From: Acidipropionibacterium jensenii DSM 20535
Lineage (GTDB): Bacteria > Actinomycetota > Actinomycetes > Propionibacteriales > Propionibacteriaceae
Assembly: GCF_000425285.1 (NCBI RefSeq)
Contig: NZ_AUDD01000002.1
Location: 1 to 64,000, forward strand
Direction of reading: 5' to 3'
DNA: 64,000 nt
The notes beneath the pieces are model-generated. The model made no database searches, was not told the DNA's origin, and saw nothing but the letters and a program-made list of their open reading frames with translations. Both the position numbers and the translations under genes were made by a program. This document shows positions 26,244 through 35,423 of this stretch, piece after piece (positions within the stretch are counted from its first letter, which is position 1; each line of letters opens with the position of its first letter).

Positions 26244-27983
26244 TCAGCCCCTGGCCACCAGCCGCGACAGCGGTCCGTCCCCGGCGCGGAGCCGACCGGC
26301 CATCCCCTGCTCCACCATCCTGCCGGCGTCCAGCACGATCACCGGGGAGTCGTCAGGGACGAGATCGACCCGGTGGGTGATCTCCAGCACGGTCATTCCC
26401 CGACGCCATCGGGCGACGCCGGCGCGGACCCGTTCGGCGGTGGGGGCGTCCAGCTGGCTGAGGGCCTCATCAAGCACCAGCACCTCGGGACCGGCCACCA
26501 GTCCGCGGGCGATCGCGATCCGCTGCAACTGGCCCCCGGAGACCCCGGATCCCCGACCGGTCATCGGCGTGTCGAGCCCCTGGGGCAGTCCGGCCGCCCA
26601 GTCCTCCAGGCAGACGGCGGCCAGGGCGCGCTCCAGCAGCCGCGCATCGGCCTCCGGACGCGCCAGCCGCAGGTTGTCGGCCAGGCTCCCCGAGAACAGC
26701 ACCGGATGCTGGGGCACCATCGCCACCCGGGAGCGCAGCTCGTCCAGGCTCATCGCCGAGACGTCGACCCCGCCCAGCCGCACACTCCCGGAGTCGACGT
26801 CCCAGCCGCGCAGCAGGAGTCCGGCGAGGGTGGACTTCCCCGATCCCGACACCCCGACCACCCGGGTCCAGGAGCCCGGCTCCGCCGTCAGGCAGACGTC
26901 GTCCAGAGCCGTGCGACCCCCGCCGGGGTAGCCGAAGGACACCCGATCGAGAACGATCCGCGGGTCCTGGCCGCCGCCCACCAGGGAGTCCGGATCGACG
27001 ACGAGGGGTGTCGCGTCGATCACCTCGCGCACCCTCTCGGCGGCGGCCAAAGAGTCGTCGAGACCCTGGACGAAGTCGTCGATCCCGCGGGCGGGGGTCC
27101 ACAGGCCGATGCCGACCGCCAGAGCCGTCAGCATCGACTCCCAGCCGGCCCCGCAGAGTGGCGTCACCACGACGACCGCCACGAGTCCCGCGGGTTGGAC
27201 GGCGGCGATGATCCCGGCGCGCACCCCGGCGAGGGCGCCCGAGCGGCCGCGCAGCGAACCCAGCCGGCGGTCGGCGGCCTCCAGGGAGGCCATCCGGGCC
27301 GGTCCGGCGTTGAGGGCCAGCACCTCGCGGACCCCCTGCAGGTCGTCACCGAGCTGGGCGGCGACCTCCCCGCGTCCGGCAGCCACCCGTCGGGCGGCCC
27401 GCCAACTGAGGGATGCGCCGATGACCGGCACCACCAGCACCACCAGGACCGAGGCCGCCAGCGTCAACGCGAGCACCCCCGAGGTCCCCGCCAACCAAGC
27501 CAGCGCGAGAACCGGCACGAGGACGGCGGAGACCGCCGGGGGCAGGGTGTGGGCGAAGAACACCTCGATCCGATCGATGTCGCGGGTGGCGCGCTCGGTG
27601 AGTTCGGCCCCGGCGCGCCCGGTGGTCGCCGCGGGGGCCTGGGGGACCAGACGCGAGAAGAACAGCTCACGCAGCCGCTGGAGGCAGCCGAAGGCCACCC
27701 AGTGTCCGCAGTACTGCTCGAGGTAGCGCAGCACCGCCTTCGCCAGCGCCACCCCGGCCATCGTCAGGCCGAGGGCGAGCAGCTGCGTGTGGCTCGGGCT
27801 CCCGGTTGACGCATCGCCGATGCGGGCGACCGACACGACGGCCCGGGCGGCGATCACCAGCAGCGCGACGCCGGCCAGCTGGGAGGCGATCCTCGCCACG
27901 GCGGCGATCCCCAGGACGGGCACCAGTCGTCGGGTGTGTCCCACCAGCCAGCCGACCAGTGACCTTCTCGAGGACGTGCTCAT
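26244..27983 (-). CDS. ABC exporter-fold transporter, second half-transporter
   Basis: A 579-residue fusion of a six-segment type-1 exporter domain (to about 310) and an ATPase. Walker A GVSGSGKST, signature GVSGGQLQRIAIARG, Walker B VLVLDEALSQLD and switch ITHRVD are present. The start ATG at 27983 overlaps the stop of the preceding half-transporter (ATGA), so they form a heterodimer. The pair is divergent from a siderophore uptake operon across an IdeR box, so a role in siderophore movement (IrtAB/YbtPQ-like import, or export) is plausible. Its sequence also resembles CydC-type transporters; context favours iron, but this is inference. Confidence 0.8.
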   Translation of the reverse strand: MSTSSRRSLVGWLVGHTRRLVPVLGIAAVARIASQLAGVALLVIAARAVVSVARIGDASTGSPSHTQLLALGLTMAGVALAKAVLRYLEQYCGHWVAFGCLQRLRELFFSRLVPQAPAATTGRAGAELTERATRDIDRIEVFFAHTLPPAVSAVLVPVLALAWLAGTSGVLALTLAASVLVVLVVPVIGASLSWRAARRVAAGRGEVAAQLGDDLQGVREVLALNAGPARMASLEAADRRLGSLRGRSGALAGVRAGIIAAVQPAGLVAVVVVTPLCGAGWESMLTALAVGIGLWTPARGIDDFVQGLDDSLAAAERVREVIDATPLVVDPDSLVGGGQDPRIVLDRVSFGYPGGGRTALDDVCLTAEPGSWTRVVGVSGSGKSTLAGLLLRGWDVDSGSVRLGGVDVSAMSLDELRSRVAMVPQHPVLFSGSLADNLRLARPEADARLLERALAAVCLEDWAAGLPQGLDTPMTGRGSGVSGGQLQRIAIARGLVAGPEVLVLDEALSQLDAPTAERVRAGVARWRRGMTVLEITHRVDLVPDDSPVIVLDAGRMVEQGMAGRLRAGDGPLSRLVARG

Positions 27984-30010
27984 CGGCCCTCCTGGAGCTC
28001 TGCGAGGTTGATGACCCGGTCGGCGGACAGGATCGCCTGCGGCCGGTGGGCGATGAGCAGCACCGTGCGGCCCTCGGCCAGTCGCCGCAGGGCCGCCAGG
28101 ATCTGGGCCTCGGCGGCCAGGTCGACCCCGGAGGTCGGTTCGTCGAGGATGAGGATCGGGGCGTCGCGCAGCGCGACCCGGGCGATCGCCAACCGCTGGG
28201 CCTGACCGCCCGACAGGGTGCGGCCGCGCTCTCCCACCGGGGTCTGGAGGCCAAGAGGCATGGCGCCCACCTCCTCGGCGAGCCCGGCCACCCCCAGGGC
28301 TGCCCACAGGTCGGCCTCGGAGGCCTTCGGGGCGGCCATCCGGAGGTTGTCGGCGATGGTGCCGAGGAACAGGAAGGGGCGCTGCTCCACAACGGCCAGT
28401 CTGGACCGCAGCTCCCGGGGGTCGGTTGTGCGGGTGTCCATCCCGTCGACCCGCACCGTCCCCGATGCCGGTGTGAGATGGCCCTGGACAAGGGCGCTGA
28501 GGGTCGACTTGCCGATCCCGCTGGGGCCCACCAGAGCGACGGTCTCGCCGGGATCGACCCGGATGCTCACCCCGGTCAGGACCGGGCGACCGGGGGTCCA
28601 GGATGCGCTGACATCGTCGAGCTCCAGGGCCGGACGCCGGGGGTCCGGCGACGTGGTCTCTGCGGTGGGGGCCCGCAGCGAACCGCCCGTTGCGGGAGCC
28701 TTGCGCGACCGATCGCCGGCCGCGGTGGAGTCCCGGGGTGACCTGCCGGCCGCGGTGGAGTCCCGGGGTGACCTGCCGGCCGCGGTGGAGTCCCGGGGTG
28801 ACGTGCCGGCTGAGGTGGGCACCCGGGGCGAGGCACCCGTCGCCGTCCCCCCTCTGGAGGCGGGGCCTCCGGTCTCCAGGTGACGACGCAGGATGGCCTG
28901 ATGGGCGCGTCCGACGACCCCGATGTAGAAGAACTGGCCGACCACGTCGACCGGCCCGATCACCAGGATCGTCATGAGGACCACGGCGATCCCCTGCCCG
29001 ACCGACAGCTGTCTCGAGGACACCCGGGCCACCGCGAGCACTCCTCCGGCCACCACCACGGTGAGCGAGAAGGCGGCGTCGACCACCAGGATCAGCAGCT
29101 GGTTGCCGGCCAGCAGCCGCATCAGGGACCGGCGGTGCTGCTCGCCCCGGTGCGCGAGTCGGGCGGCGGTCCGGCCGGCGGCCCGCGCGTAGACCAGGGT
29201 GTCCAGCCCCTGGAGGGCCTCCAGGAAGGCCGCGGTGAGCCGGGCCTGGGAGCGCCGGTAGGCGGCCCCGACGGGACGGACCAGACGTCGGAAGCCGCCG
29301 ATCGCCAGGGGCACCAGCACGATGAGCGCGGCAAGCCGTAGCGCGATGCCGGGAGAGATGGTGACCGCCATCACGGTCAGGACCAGCAGCGGGGTGGTGA
29401 TCGACCCGACGATCGGCCCCAGGAAGCCGGCCCGGTAGTGGGCGGTGCGCTCCATGGAGGTGGTGGCCATGGACAGCAGTGCTCCGGTGCGCCGGCGGGT
29501 GCCGGTCGGCCCCATCTGCAGGACCCTCGACATCACGGCCTGGCGCAGTCGTCGCTCGGTCGAGGAGGCCGCCCACTGGGACAGCCATTGGCCGACTCCG
29601 ACCCCGGCACCGGCGATCACCGCCAGCACGGCGCACTCCAGCACGCCGCGCTGTGACATCCGACCGCCGGCCGCAACCCGATCGACCCCCTCGCCCAGCA
29701 GTGCCAGCAGCATCGCGGTCGCGGCAGCGGCGATCCAGCTCAGTGCGATCGAGCAGGCGATCACCCATCGGGGGGTGGCGGCCCGGATGATCCTCCCCGG
29801 CCCCCGGGGACCGGGCGGACCGCCGGGATGACCTGCAGAGATCGCACTGCCGGGATGCCCAGCAGAGGTCGCGCTGCCGGGATGCCCAGCAGGGTGAGCG
29901 CCCCCGGCGGCATGAGGACCGCCCACGTGCGGATGTGGGGATGCCTGCGGATGCCCGGATCCATGCCCGTCTCCGGGGACAGCGACCCCGGGTCTCATCG
30001 GTGTGCTCAT
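27980..30010 (-). CDS. ABC exporter-fold transporter, first half-transporter with repeat inserts
   Basis: A 676-residue partner of the gene above. A His/Gly/Pro-rich N-terminus (about 70 residues, with repeated AGHPGSA units) precedes six membrane segments. Between these and the ATPase is an extra linker of about 70 residues containing three copies of a ten-residue SPRDSTAAGR repeat. The ATPase has Walker A GPSGIGKST, signature LSGGQAQRLAIARV, Walker B ILILDEPTSGVD and switch IAHRP, so both sites of the dimer look active. The ATG at 30010 lies about 130 bases from the IdeR box. The repeat inserts are unusual for the family. Confidence 0.8.
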   Translation of the reverse strand: MSTPMRPGVAVPGDGHGSGHPQASPHPHVGGPHAAGGAHPAGHPGSATSAGHPGSAISAGHPGGPPGPRGPGRIIRAATPRWVIACSIALSWIAAAATAMLLALLGEGVDRVAAGGRMSQRGVLECAVLAVIAGAGVGVGQWLSQWAASSTERRLRQAVMSRVLQMGPTGTRRRTGALLSMATTSMERTAHYRAGFLGPIVGSITTPLLVLTVMAVTISPGIALRLAALIVLVPLAIGGFRRLVRPVGAAYRRSQARLTAAFLEALQGLDTLVYARAAGRTAARLAHRGEQHRRSLMRLLAGNQLLILVVDAAFSLTVVVAGGVLAVARVSSRQLSVGQGIAVVLMTILVIGPVDVVGQFFYIGVVGRAHQAILRRHLETGGPASRGGTATGASPRVPTSAGTSPRDSTAAGRSPRDSTAAGRSPRDSTAAGDRSRKAPATGGSLRAPTAETTSPDPRRPALELDDVSASWTPGRPVLTGVSIRVDPGETVALVGPSGIGKSTLSALVQGHLTPASGTVRVDGMDTRTTDPRELRSRLAVVEQRPFLFLGTIADNLRMAAPKASEADLWAALGVAGLAEEVGAMPLGLQTPVGERGRTLSGGQAQRLAIARVALRDAPILILDEPTSGVDLAAEAQILAALRRLAEGRTVLLIAHRPQAILSADRVINLAELQEGR
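28715..28804. repeat. Three 30 bp in-frame tandem repeats
   Basis: Three near-identical 30-base units at 28715, 28745 and 28775 (one substitution, in the third) encode the ten-residue linker repeat of the first half-transporter. A separate 27-base repeat lies in the N-terminal region (29824, 29851, 29878). Confidence 0.85.
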
Positions 30011-30138
30011 GCGATCCTGCGGGCGGTGGACATGACCCCATTCTCACCCCTGGTGCCACCCGGGGCACCTCCGGCCGGCATCGGAGTGGGTCCCGGCGGG
30101 TGCATCTGCGCTTGTCAGCGGTTGCTCAACCAATTAGA

Positions 30139-30157
30139 TGAGGTTAGGCTCACCTAA
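30139..30157. promoter_or_regulatory. IdeR/DtxR iron box
   Basis: TGAGGTTAGGCTCACCTAA matches the 19 bp IdeR/DtxR consensus (TTAGGTTAGSCTAACCTAA) at 16 positions. It sits between the ABC half-transporters and the siderophore uptake operon and should repress one or both with Fe2+. Confidence 0.85.
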
Positions 30158-30304
30158 TTGTCGGGTGATGAGGAGTTCCTCCCCCGTCCGACACCCGGCC
30201 CAGCCTGGCACTCAGCTCTGCCCGACAGCACGTCCTGCCCGTTCCTGCGGAGGCACGCGCCGCCAGACAGCACAGCGACCCGTCGACATCTTCTCAAGGA
30301 GCCC

Positions 30305-31408
30305 GTGAACCCCGTGTCCCACCGTTCCCCTCTCACCACGCCGCTCAGCCGGCGCCATATTCTCTCCACCGCTCTGGGCGGCACCGCGCTGCTGGCCCTG
30401 TCGGCCTGCGGCGCCACCGACTCCTCGTCGGGATCCTCCGCCTCGCCCTCCGGCTCCCCGGCCTCCGGCACGGCCCCCACCGACTCCTTCCCGGTCAGCA
30501 TCACGCACGCCTGGGGCAGCACCACCATCCCCAAGGCCCCGACCCGGATCGCCACCACCGGCTGGAGCGGCGAGGACGCCGTGCTGTCCCTCGGCGTCCT
30601 GCCGGTCGGAATGCCCCGCGCCAACTACGGGCAGGTCGACAAGAACGGCATGCTCGCCTGGACCGCCCGCGCGGTGACGAAGCTCGGCGGCACCGGCGAC
30701 AAGCTCCCGAAGGTCTACGACGAGACCGACTCGATCAACACCGAGGCGATCTCCGACACCGAGCCCGACCTCATCCTCGGCATCTCCTCGGGGGTCACCA
30801 AGGAGCAGTACGCCACCCTCTCCGAGATCGCCCCGACCATCCCCTACACCTCGAAGATCCCCTGGGGAGCCACCTGGCGCGACGTGATGCGCGTCACCGC
30901 GAAGGCGATGGGACGCACCTCCGCCGGCGAGAAGGTGATCGCCGACTGCGAGCGGACGATGGTCTCGGCGATCGCCAAGTACAAGGGGCTGAAAGGCCGC
31001 TCGGCGGCGGTGATGTGGTTCGACCCCAAGAAGCTGTCCACCCTCACCATTTACACCACCGGTGACGCCCGACCGGCCTACCTCACCGATCTCGGGTTCA
31101 CCACCCCCGCCTCGGTCGCCAAGCAGTCCCAGGGTGCGGCCTTCTACAAGGAGATCTCGGCCGAGAACGCCGACGTCTACTCCGACGTCGACATCATCGT
31201 CTCCTACGGCGACCCGAAGACCCTGCTCCCGCTCCTCCAGAAGGATCCGCTGATCTCGCGGATCCCGGCGGTCAAGCGCGGCTCGGTGGCCGTCATCGAG
31301 GACAACTCCGAGCTCGCCTCGGCGGTCTCCCCCTCGGTGCTGTCGATCCCCAGCCAGGTCGGCCCCTACGCCGCCGCCCTGGCACGGGCCGCGGAGAAGC
31401 TGAGCTGA
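30305..31408 (+). CDS. Iron-siderophore binding lipoprotein
   Basis: A 367-residue substrate-binding protein of the FepB/FhuD class. The N-terminus has a twin-Arg signal (SRRHILSTALGG) ending in the lipobox LSAC, so it may be exported folded and lipidated. The mature part begins with the family strand FPVSITHAWGSTTIPKAPTR and includes EPDLILGISSGVTKEQYATL, typical of the helical-backbone class III fold. GTG at 30305 is close to AAGGAG; GTG at 30314 is an alternative. It heads the uptake operon and lies downstream of the IdeR box. Confidence 0.88.
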   Translation: MNPVSHRSPLTTPLSRRHILSTALGGTALLALSACGATDSSSGSSASPSGSPASGTAPTDSFPVSITHAWGSTTIPKAPTRIATTGWSGEDAVLSLGVLPVGMPRANYGQVDKNGMLAWTARAVTKLGGTGDKLPKVYDETDSINTEAISDTEPDLILGISSGVTKEQYATLSEIAPTIPYTSKIPWGATWRDVMRVTAKAMGRTSAGEKVIADCERTMVSAIAKYKGLKGRSAAVMWFDPKKLSTLTIYTTGDARPAYLTDLGFTTPASVAKQSQGAAFYKEISAENADVYSDVDIIVSYGDPKTLLPLLQKDPLISRIPAVKRGSVAVIEDNSELASAVSPSVLSIPSQVGPYAAALARAAEKLS

Positions 31409-31413
31409 CCCCG

Positions 31414-32481
31414 GTGGCCCCCACAGCGCCACCCGCCCCGGTCCGGACCAGCCGGGCGAACCGCCGGTCGACCGTCCCGGTGGGACGCCGGCGGGCCCGG
31501 CTGTGGGGGCTGGCAGTGGCGCTGGTCGCCCTGGTGCTGGCCTGCGCGGCCTCGGTGGCGGTGGGCTCCCGGTCCGTCCCACTGGGCCAGGTCTGGTCGG
31601 CACTGACCGACCCGTCGGTGCACACCTTCGCCGCCGAGGCGGTCCGCACCCGGGTCCCGCGCACCGTCCTGGGTCTGCTGGTGGGCGCCGCGCTGGCGGT
31701 CTCGGGGGCCCTCATGCAAGCCATCACCCGCAATCCGCTGGCCGATCCCGGGATTCTCGGGGTCAACGCTGGTGCCGCCGCACTCATCGTCATCGGGATG
31801 GCCTACATCGGCCTGGACACCCCGGGCCAGTACATCTGGGCGTCGATCCTGGGCGCCTCGGGCGCCGCCGCCGCGGTCTGGGGGATCGGCTCGGGGGGAC
31901 GCGGCCGCCCCAGCCCGCTGCGGCTGGCCCTGGCGGGGGCCGTGATGGCTGCCGTGCTCACCAGCGTCACCCAGGCTGTGCTGCTTCCCCGCGCGGAGCT
32001 GCTGCAGACCTTCCGGTCCTGGCAGGCCGGCGGGATCGACAGTGCCCGGTTCGACCAGATCGTCGAGGTGCTGCCCTTCTTCGTCGTCGGAGCCGGGCTG
32101 GCCGCCTTCTCCGGTCGGGCCCTGAACTCACTGGCCCTGGGGGACGAGATGGCCGCCGGCCTGGGCGTGCGGGTCGGCCGGGTCAGGCTCCTGGTCGCCG
32201 CCGCATCGGTGCTGCTGGCCGCCGCCTCCACCGCCCTGGCCGGGCCGATCGGCTTCGTGGGGCTCATCGTCCCGCACGCCGTGCGCGCGATCGTCGGCGC
32301 CGACAATCGCTGGGTGCTCGCCTGGAGCGTCGTGGTGGGACCCCTGCTGCTGCTTCTCGCCGACGTCCTGGGACGGATCATCACCCGGCCCACCGATGTC
32401 CAGGTGGGCATCGTGATGGCGATCATCGGCGCCCCGGTGTTCATCGCCCTAGTGCGCAGCCGCCGGATGGGGGAGCTGTGA
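31414..32481 (+). CDS. FecCD-family siderophore permease, first subunit
   Basis: A 355-residue permease with about nine or ten membrane segments. The FecCD signatures are LMQAITRNPLADPGILGVNAGA and later GPIGFVGLIVPHAVRAIVG, near the ATPase coupling site. It starts five bases after the binding-protein stop and its own stop overlaps the next gene as GTGA. Confidence 0.9.
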   Translation: MAPTAPPAPVRTSRANRRSTVPVGRRRARLWGLAVALVALVLACAASVAVGSRSVPLGQVWSALTDPSVHTFAAEAVRTRVPRTVLGLLVGAALAVSGALMQAITRNPLADPGILGVNAGAAALIVIGMAYIGLDTPGQYIWASILGASGAAAAVWGIGSGGRGRPSPLRLALAGAVMAAVLTSVTQAVLLPRAELLQTFRSWQAGGIDSARFDQIVEVLPFFVVGAGLAAFSGRALNSLALGDEMAAGLGVRVGRVRLLVAAASVLLAAASTALAGPIGFVGLIVPHAVRAIVGADNRWVLAWSVVVGPLLLLLADVLGRIITRPTDVQVGIVMAIIGAPVFIALVRSRRMGEL

Positions 32482-33516
32482 ACAGCACCGCGGTCCAGGC
32501 CGATCTGGTGCGGTCCCGACGCCGCCGCCGGCAGCAGCGCCAGATCCTGGTGGTCGTCGTCCTGATCGTGATGGTGGCGGCCCTGTTCCTGACCTGCCTG
32601 TGCGTCGGGGAGCGCATCTACTCGCCGAGCGAGGCGATCCGGGTGGTCCTCGGACAGAAGGTGCCGGGAGCCTCCTTTCACCGTCGGGCGCCTGCGGCTG
32701 CCCCGGGCCCTCGCCGGACTGCTGGCCGGGGCCGCATTCGGGGTGGTCGGCGCCTGCTTCCAGGTGCTGCTGCGCAACACCCTGGCCAGCCCCGACATCA
32801 TCGGCATCACGGCCGGGGCCAACACCGCCGCGGTGGCCGGGATCATCCTGGTCGGCGCCTCGGGGCTGGCTCTGACCGGGATGGCGGTGGCCGGCGGACT
32901 GCTCACCGCACTCGCCATCGCCGCCCTGGCCTGGCAGGGTCGCGGGGCCACCTCCCGGCTCATCCTCATCGGTATCGCGGCCGGTGCGATGTTCGACGCC
33001 GCCACCATGTGGGTGATGATCGGCGGCAACCAGTACGACATCCAGGCGGCCAGCCGCTGGCTCACCGGCAGCCTCAACGGGATCCGGCTGTCGGATCTGA
33101 CGCCGCTGGTCGCGGTGCTGGTGGTCGGCCTGCCGGGGATCGCGGTGCTGGCCCGCCCGCTGGACACCATGAGGCTCGGGGAGGACGCCGCCGCCGGTCT
33201 GGGGGTCCGGGTCCGGGCCACCCGGCAGGCGATCATGCTGGTCGGCGTCGTCATCCTGGCCACCGCCACCGCGACCACCGGGCCGATCGCCTTCGTCTCA
33301 CTGCTGTGCGGGCCGATCGCCGCCCATCTGGTCGGCCACGGCCGGTCCTGCCTGCTGCCGGCGGCCCTCGTCGGGTCGGCGATGGTGCTGGGTTCGGACC
33401 TCATCGCGGCCCATCTGCTGGTCCACAGCTACCCGGTGGGAGTGGTCACCGGGATCGTCGGCGGCAGCTATCTCATCGTCCTCATCATCAGACTCACACG
33501 CAGGGAGACGGCATGA
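32478..33516 (+). pseudogene. FecCD-family siderophore permease, second subunit, frameshifted
   Basis: The reading starts at GTG 32478 (overlapping the previous stop) in one frame and gives the normal N-terminus up to VLGQKVPGASF. At about 32676-32679, in CCTCCTTTCACC, one extra base shifts the frame. From there the other frame continues without a gap: TVGRLRLPRALAGLLAGAAF, then LLRNTLASPDIIGITAGANT and GPIAFVSLLCGPIAAHLV to the stop at 33516. Removing one T restores a full permease of about 345 residues. Either the gene is a recent pseudogene, the base is a sequencing error in a short T-run, or a +1 ribosomal shift occurs. Downstream genes are intact. Confidence 0.85.
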
Positions 33517-34424
33517 CCGATCACGACTTCTCCGCCGAGGCGGTCACCGTCGGGTACGGCGAGCGCACCGTCATCGAGGCCCTCGACCTGACCGTCCCCG
33601 ACCACCGGATGGGCGCCATCATCGGACCCAACGGATGCGGCAAGTCCACCCTGCTGCGCACCATGGCCCGGCTGCTGAGGCCCTCCTCCGGGGCCGTCCT
33701 GCTGGACGGTCGGATGATCCACCAGATGCCGACCCGGGCCGTCGCCACGGTGCTCGGTCTGCTGCCCCAGTCGCCCACCTGCCCCGACGGGATCGTGGTC
33801 GAGGACCTGGTCTCCCGCGGCCGGGCCCCGCACCGCGGCACCTTCGCGCGCTGGACGGCCGTCGATGACGAGGCGATCGCCTCGGCGATGGCGCTGACCG
33901 GCACCGCCGAGCTGGCCACCCGTCCGGTCGACGAGCTGTCGGGGGGCCAGCGCCAGCGGGTCTGGATCGCGATGGCGCTGGCCCAGCAGACCGACCTGCT
34001 GCTGCTGGACGAGCCGACCACCTATCTGGATCTGGCCTACCAGATCGACGTGCTGGAGCTGCTCGCCGAGCTCAACCGCAGCACCGGCACGACGGTGGTG
34101 ATGGTGCTCCACGACATCAACCTCGCCGCCCGCTACTGCGACTGGCTGGTGGCGATGCGGGAGGGGACGGTGATGGCCCGGGGACGTCCCGCCGATGTGG
34201 TCACCCAGGACACCATGACCCGGGTCTTCGACCTGGACACCCGGGTGATCACCGACCCGGTCAACGGCTCCCCGATCGTGATCCCGCTCGGCAGGGCGCG
34301 TCCGGCCCCGCAGCAACCCGAACAGCCGGAACAGCCAGAGAAGCCGGAACAACCAGAGAAGCCGGGACAGCCGGCCCCGGAGGACGGGCCCTCGCAGCAG
34401 ACCGGGAACCGGGGCGCGGCATGA
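33513..34424 (+). CDS. Siderophore ABC transporter ATPase (FecE type)
   Basis: A 303-residue ATPase with Walker A GPNGCGKST, Q-loop LLPQSPTCP, signature LSGGQRQRVWIAMA, Walker B LLLLDEPTTYLDL and switch VLHDINLAARYCD, all typical of iron-siderophore importers. The C-terminal 45 residues form an unusual Pro/Glu/Gln/Lys repeat (units of EQPE/EKPE). It starts inside the permease stop (ATGA), and its own stop overlaps the next gene. Confidence 0.92.
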   Translation: MTDHDFSAEAVTVGYGERTVIEALDLTVPDHRMGAIIGPNGCGKSTLLRTMARLLRPSSGAVLLDGRMIHQMPTRAVATVLGLLPQSPTCPDGIVVEDLVSRGRAPHRGTFARWTAVDDEAIASAMALTGTAELATRPVDELSGGQRQRVWIAMALAQQTDLLLLDEPTTYLDLAYQIDVLELLAELNRSTGTTVVMVLHDINLAARYCDWLVAMREGTVMARGRPADVVTQDTMTRVFDLDTRVITDPVNGSPIVIPLGRARPAPQQPEQPEQPEKPEQPEKPGQPAPEDGPSQQTGNRGAA

Positions 34425-35383
34425 GCACTCCCGACCCGCACCCGGTGCCCACCGGCGGCTTCCGGCCCTACCGGGTCAGGGTCGCCGCCCGGCAGCGCCT
34501 GAGCCCCCACTTCATCCGCCTCGAACTGGCCGGCGAGGATCTCGACGTCTTCGGCACCGACCGGCTCGACCAGCGGATCAAGCTGCTGCTGCCCAACCCG
34601 GACGGGTCCTGGTGCGACCTGGGACTCGACGACGCCGGGGCGCTGGAGTCCGGCGACTGGTACCAGCGGTGGCTGGCCGCCCCGGACTCCGCGCGCAATC
34701 CGATGCGCACCTACACGGTGCGCGCCATCGACCCGGGACGCCGGATGCTGACCGTCGACGTGGCGATTCACGGACCGGCCGGTCCGGGCTCACGGTTCGC
34801 GCTGGCCTCGGGAATCGGCGATGAGCTCGTGGTGGTCGGCCCGGACTCCCGTTCACCCCACTCGGGGCTGGGCATCGACTTCCATCCGGGTGCTGCTCCG
34901 GAGATCCTGCTGGCCGGCGACGAGACGGCGGCCCCGGCGGTCTGCGCCATCCTCGAGGGAATGGCCGCGACGGCCGGACCCGACCCGTCCCGGGGACGCC
35001 GGGTGCACGCCTTCCTGGAGATCCCCCAGGCCGACGACGCCCTGCCGGTGGAGGTGCCGTCCGGGTCACGGCTGCACTGGCTGGCCCGGGAGGCCGAGCC
35101 CGGCCGCGCCCTCATCGCGGCGGTGGAACAGTTCTGCCGGGACCGTCCCGAGGTGATCGGCACCGACCACCCGGCGGCCACGGCCCTGGAGGACGTCGAC
35201 GTCGACCGGGAGCTCCTGTGGGAGGCGCCCCAGGCCTCATCTGGGGGCCGCTTCTACGCCTGGGTGGCCGGTGAGGCCGGCACCGTCAAGGCGCTGCGCC
35301 GGCTGCTGGTCACCGATCACGGTGTCGACCGCGGCCAGGTCGCCTTCATGGGCTACTGGCGGGCCGGCCGCCAGGAGGGTTAG
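34421..35383 (+). CDS. Siderophore-interacting protein (FAD-dependent ferric reductase)
   Basis: A 320-residue flavoprotein of the SIP/ViuB family that reduces and releases iron from imported ferric siderophores in the cytoplasm. The FAD site is MRTYTVRAID with later SGIGDELVVVGP; the NAD(P)H side shows LLAGDETAAPAV, and the end has AWVAGEAGTVKALRRLL and GYWRAGR. Translationally coupled to the ATPase gene. It completes the operon: binding protein, two permeases, ATPase, reductase. Confidence 0.92.
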   Translation: MSTPDPHPVPTGGFRPYRVRVAARQRLSPHFIRLELAGEDLDVFGTDRLDQRIKLLLPNPDGSWCDLGLDDAGALESGDWYQRWLAAPDSARNPMRTYTVRAIDPGRRMLTVDVAIHGPAGPGSRFALASGIGDELVVVGPDSRSPHSGLGIDFHPGAAPEILLAGDETAAPAVCAILEGMAATAGPDPSRGRRVHAFLEIPQADDALPVEVPSGSRLHWLAREAEPGRALIAAVEQFCRDRPEVIGTDHPAATALEDVDVDRELLWEAPQASSGGRFYAWVAGEAGTVKALRRLLVTDHGVDRGQVAFMGYWRAGRQEG

Positions 35384-35423
35384 GCCCCCGGGCAGCAGAC
35401 CAGGAGGGTGAGCGAGGGGTGGG

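Noticed and set aside
26244-30010. Assignment of the ABC pair as CydDC
   Set aside because: Some similarity exists, but no cydAB genes are near and the iron box argues otherwise; kept as an alternative only.
30010-30068. One giant protein covering both ABC half-transporters
   Set aside because: A 1274-codon minus-strand frame ends in the second half-transporter but reads the first in the wrong frame; two overlapping genes with ATGA are clearly better.
32676-32679. Programmed ribosomal frameshift in the permease
   Set aside because: No recognised shift signal or downstream structure was seen; an extra base in a T-run is simpler.
31503-33512. A 973-codon protein running into the siderophore ATPase
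   Set aside because: Its first part is an out-of-frame reading of the permeases; only the ATPase end from 33513 and the permease start from 32478 are real.
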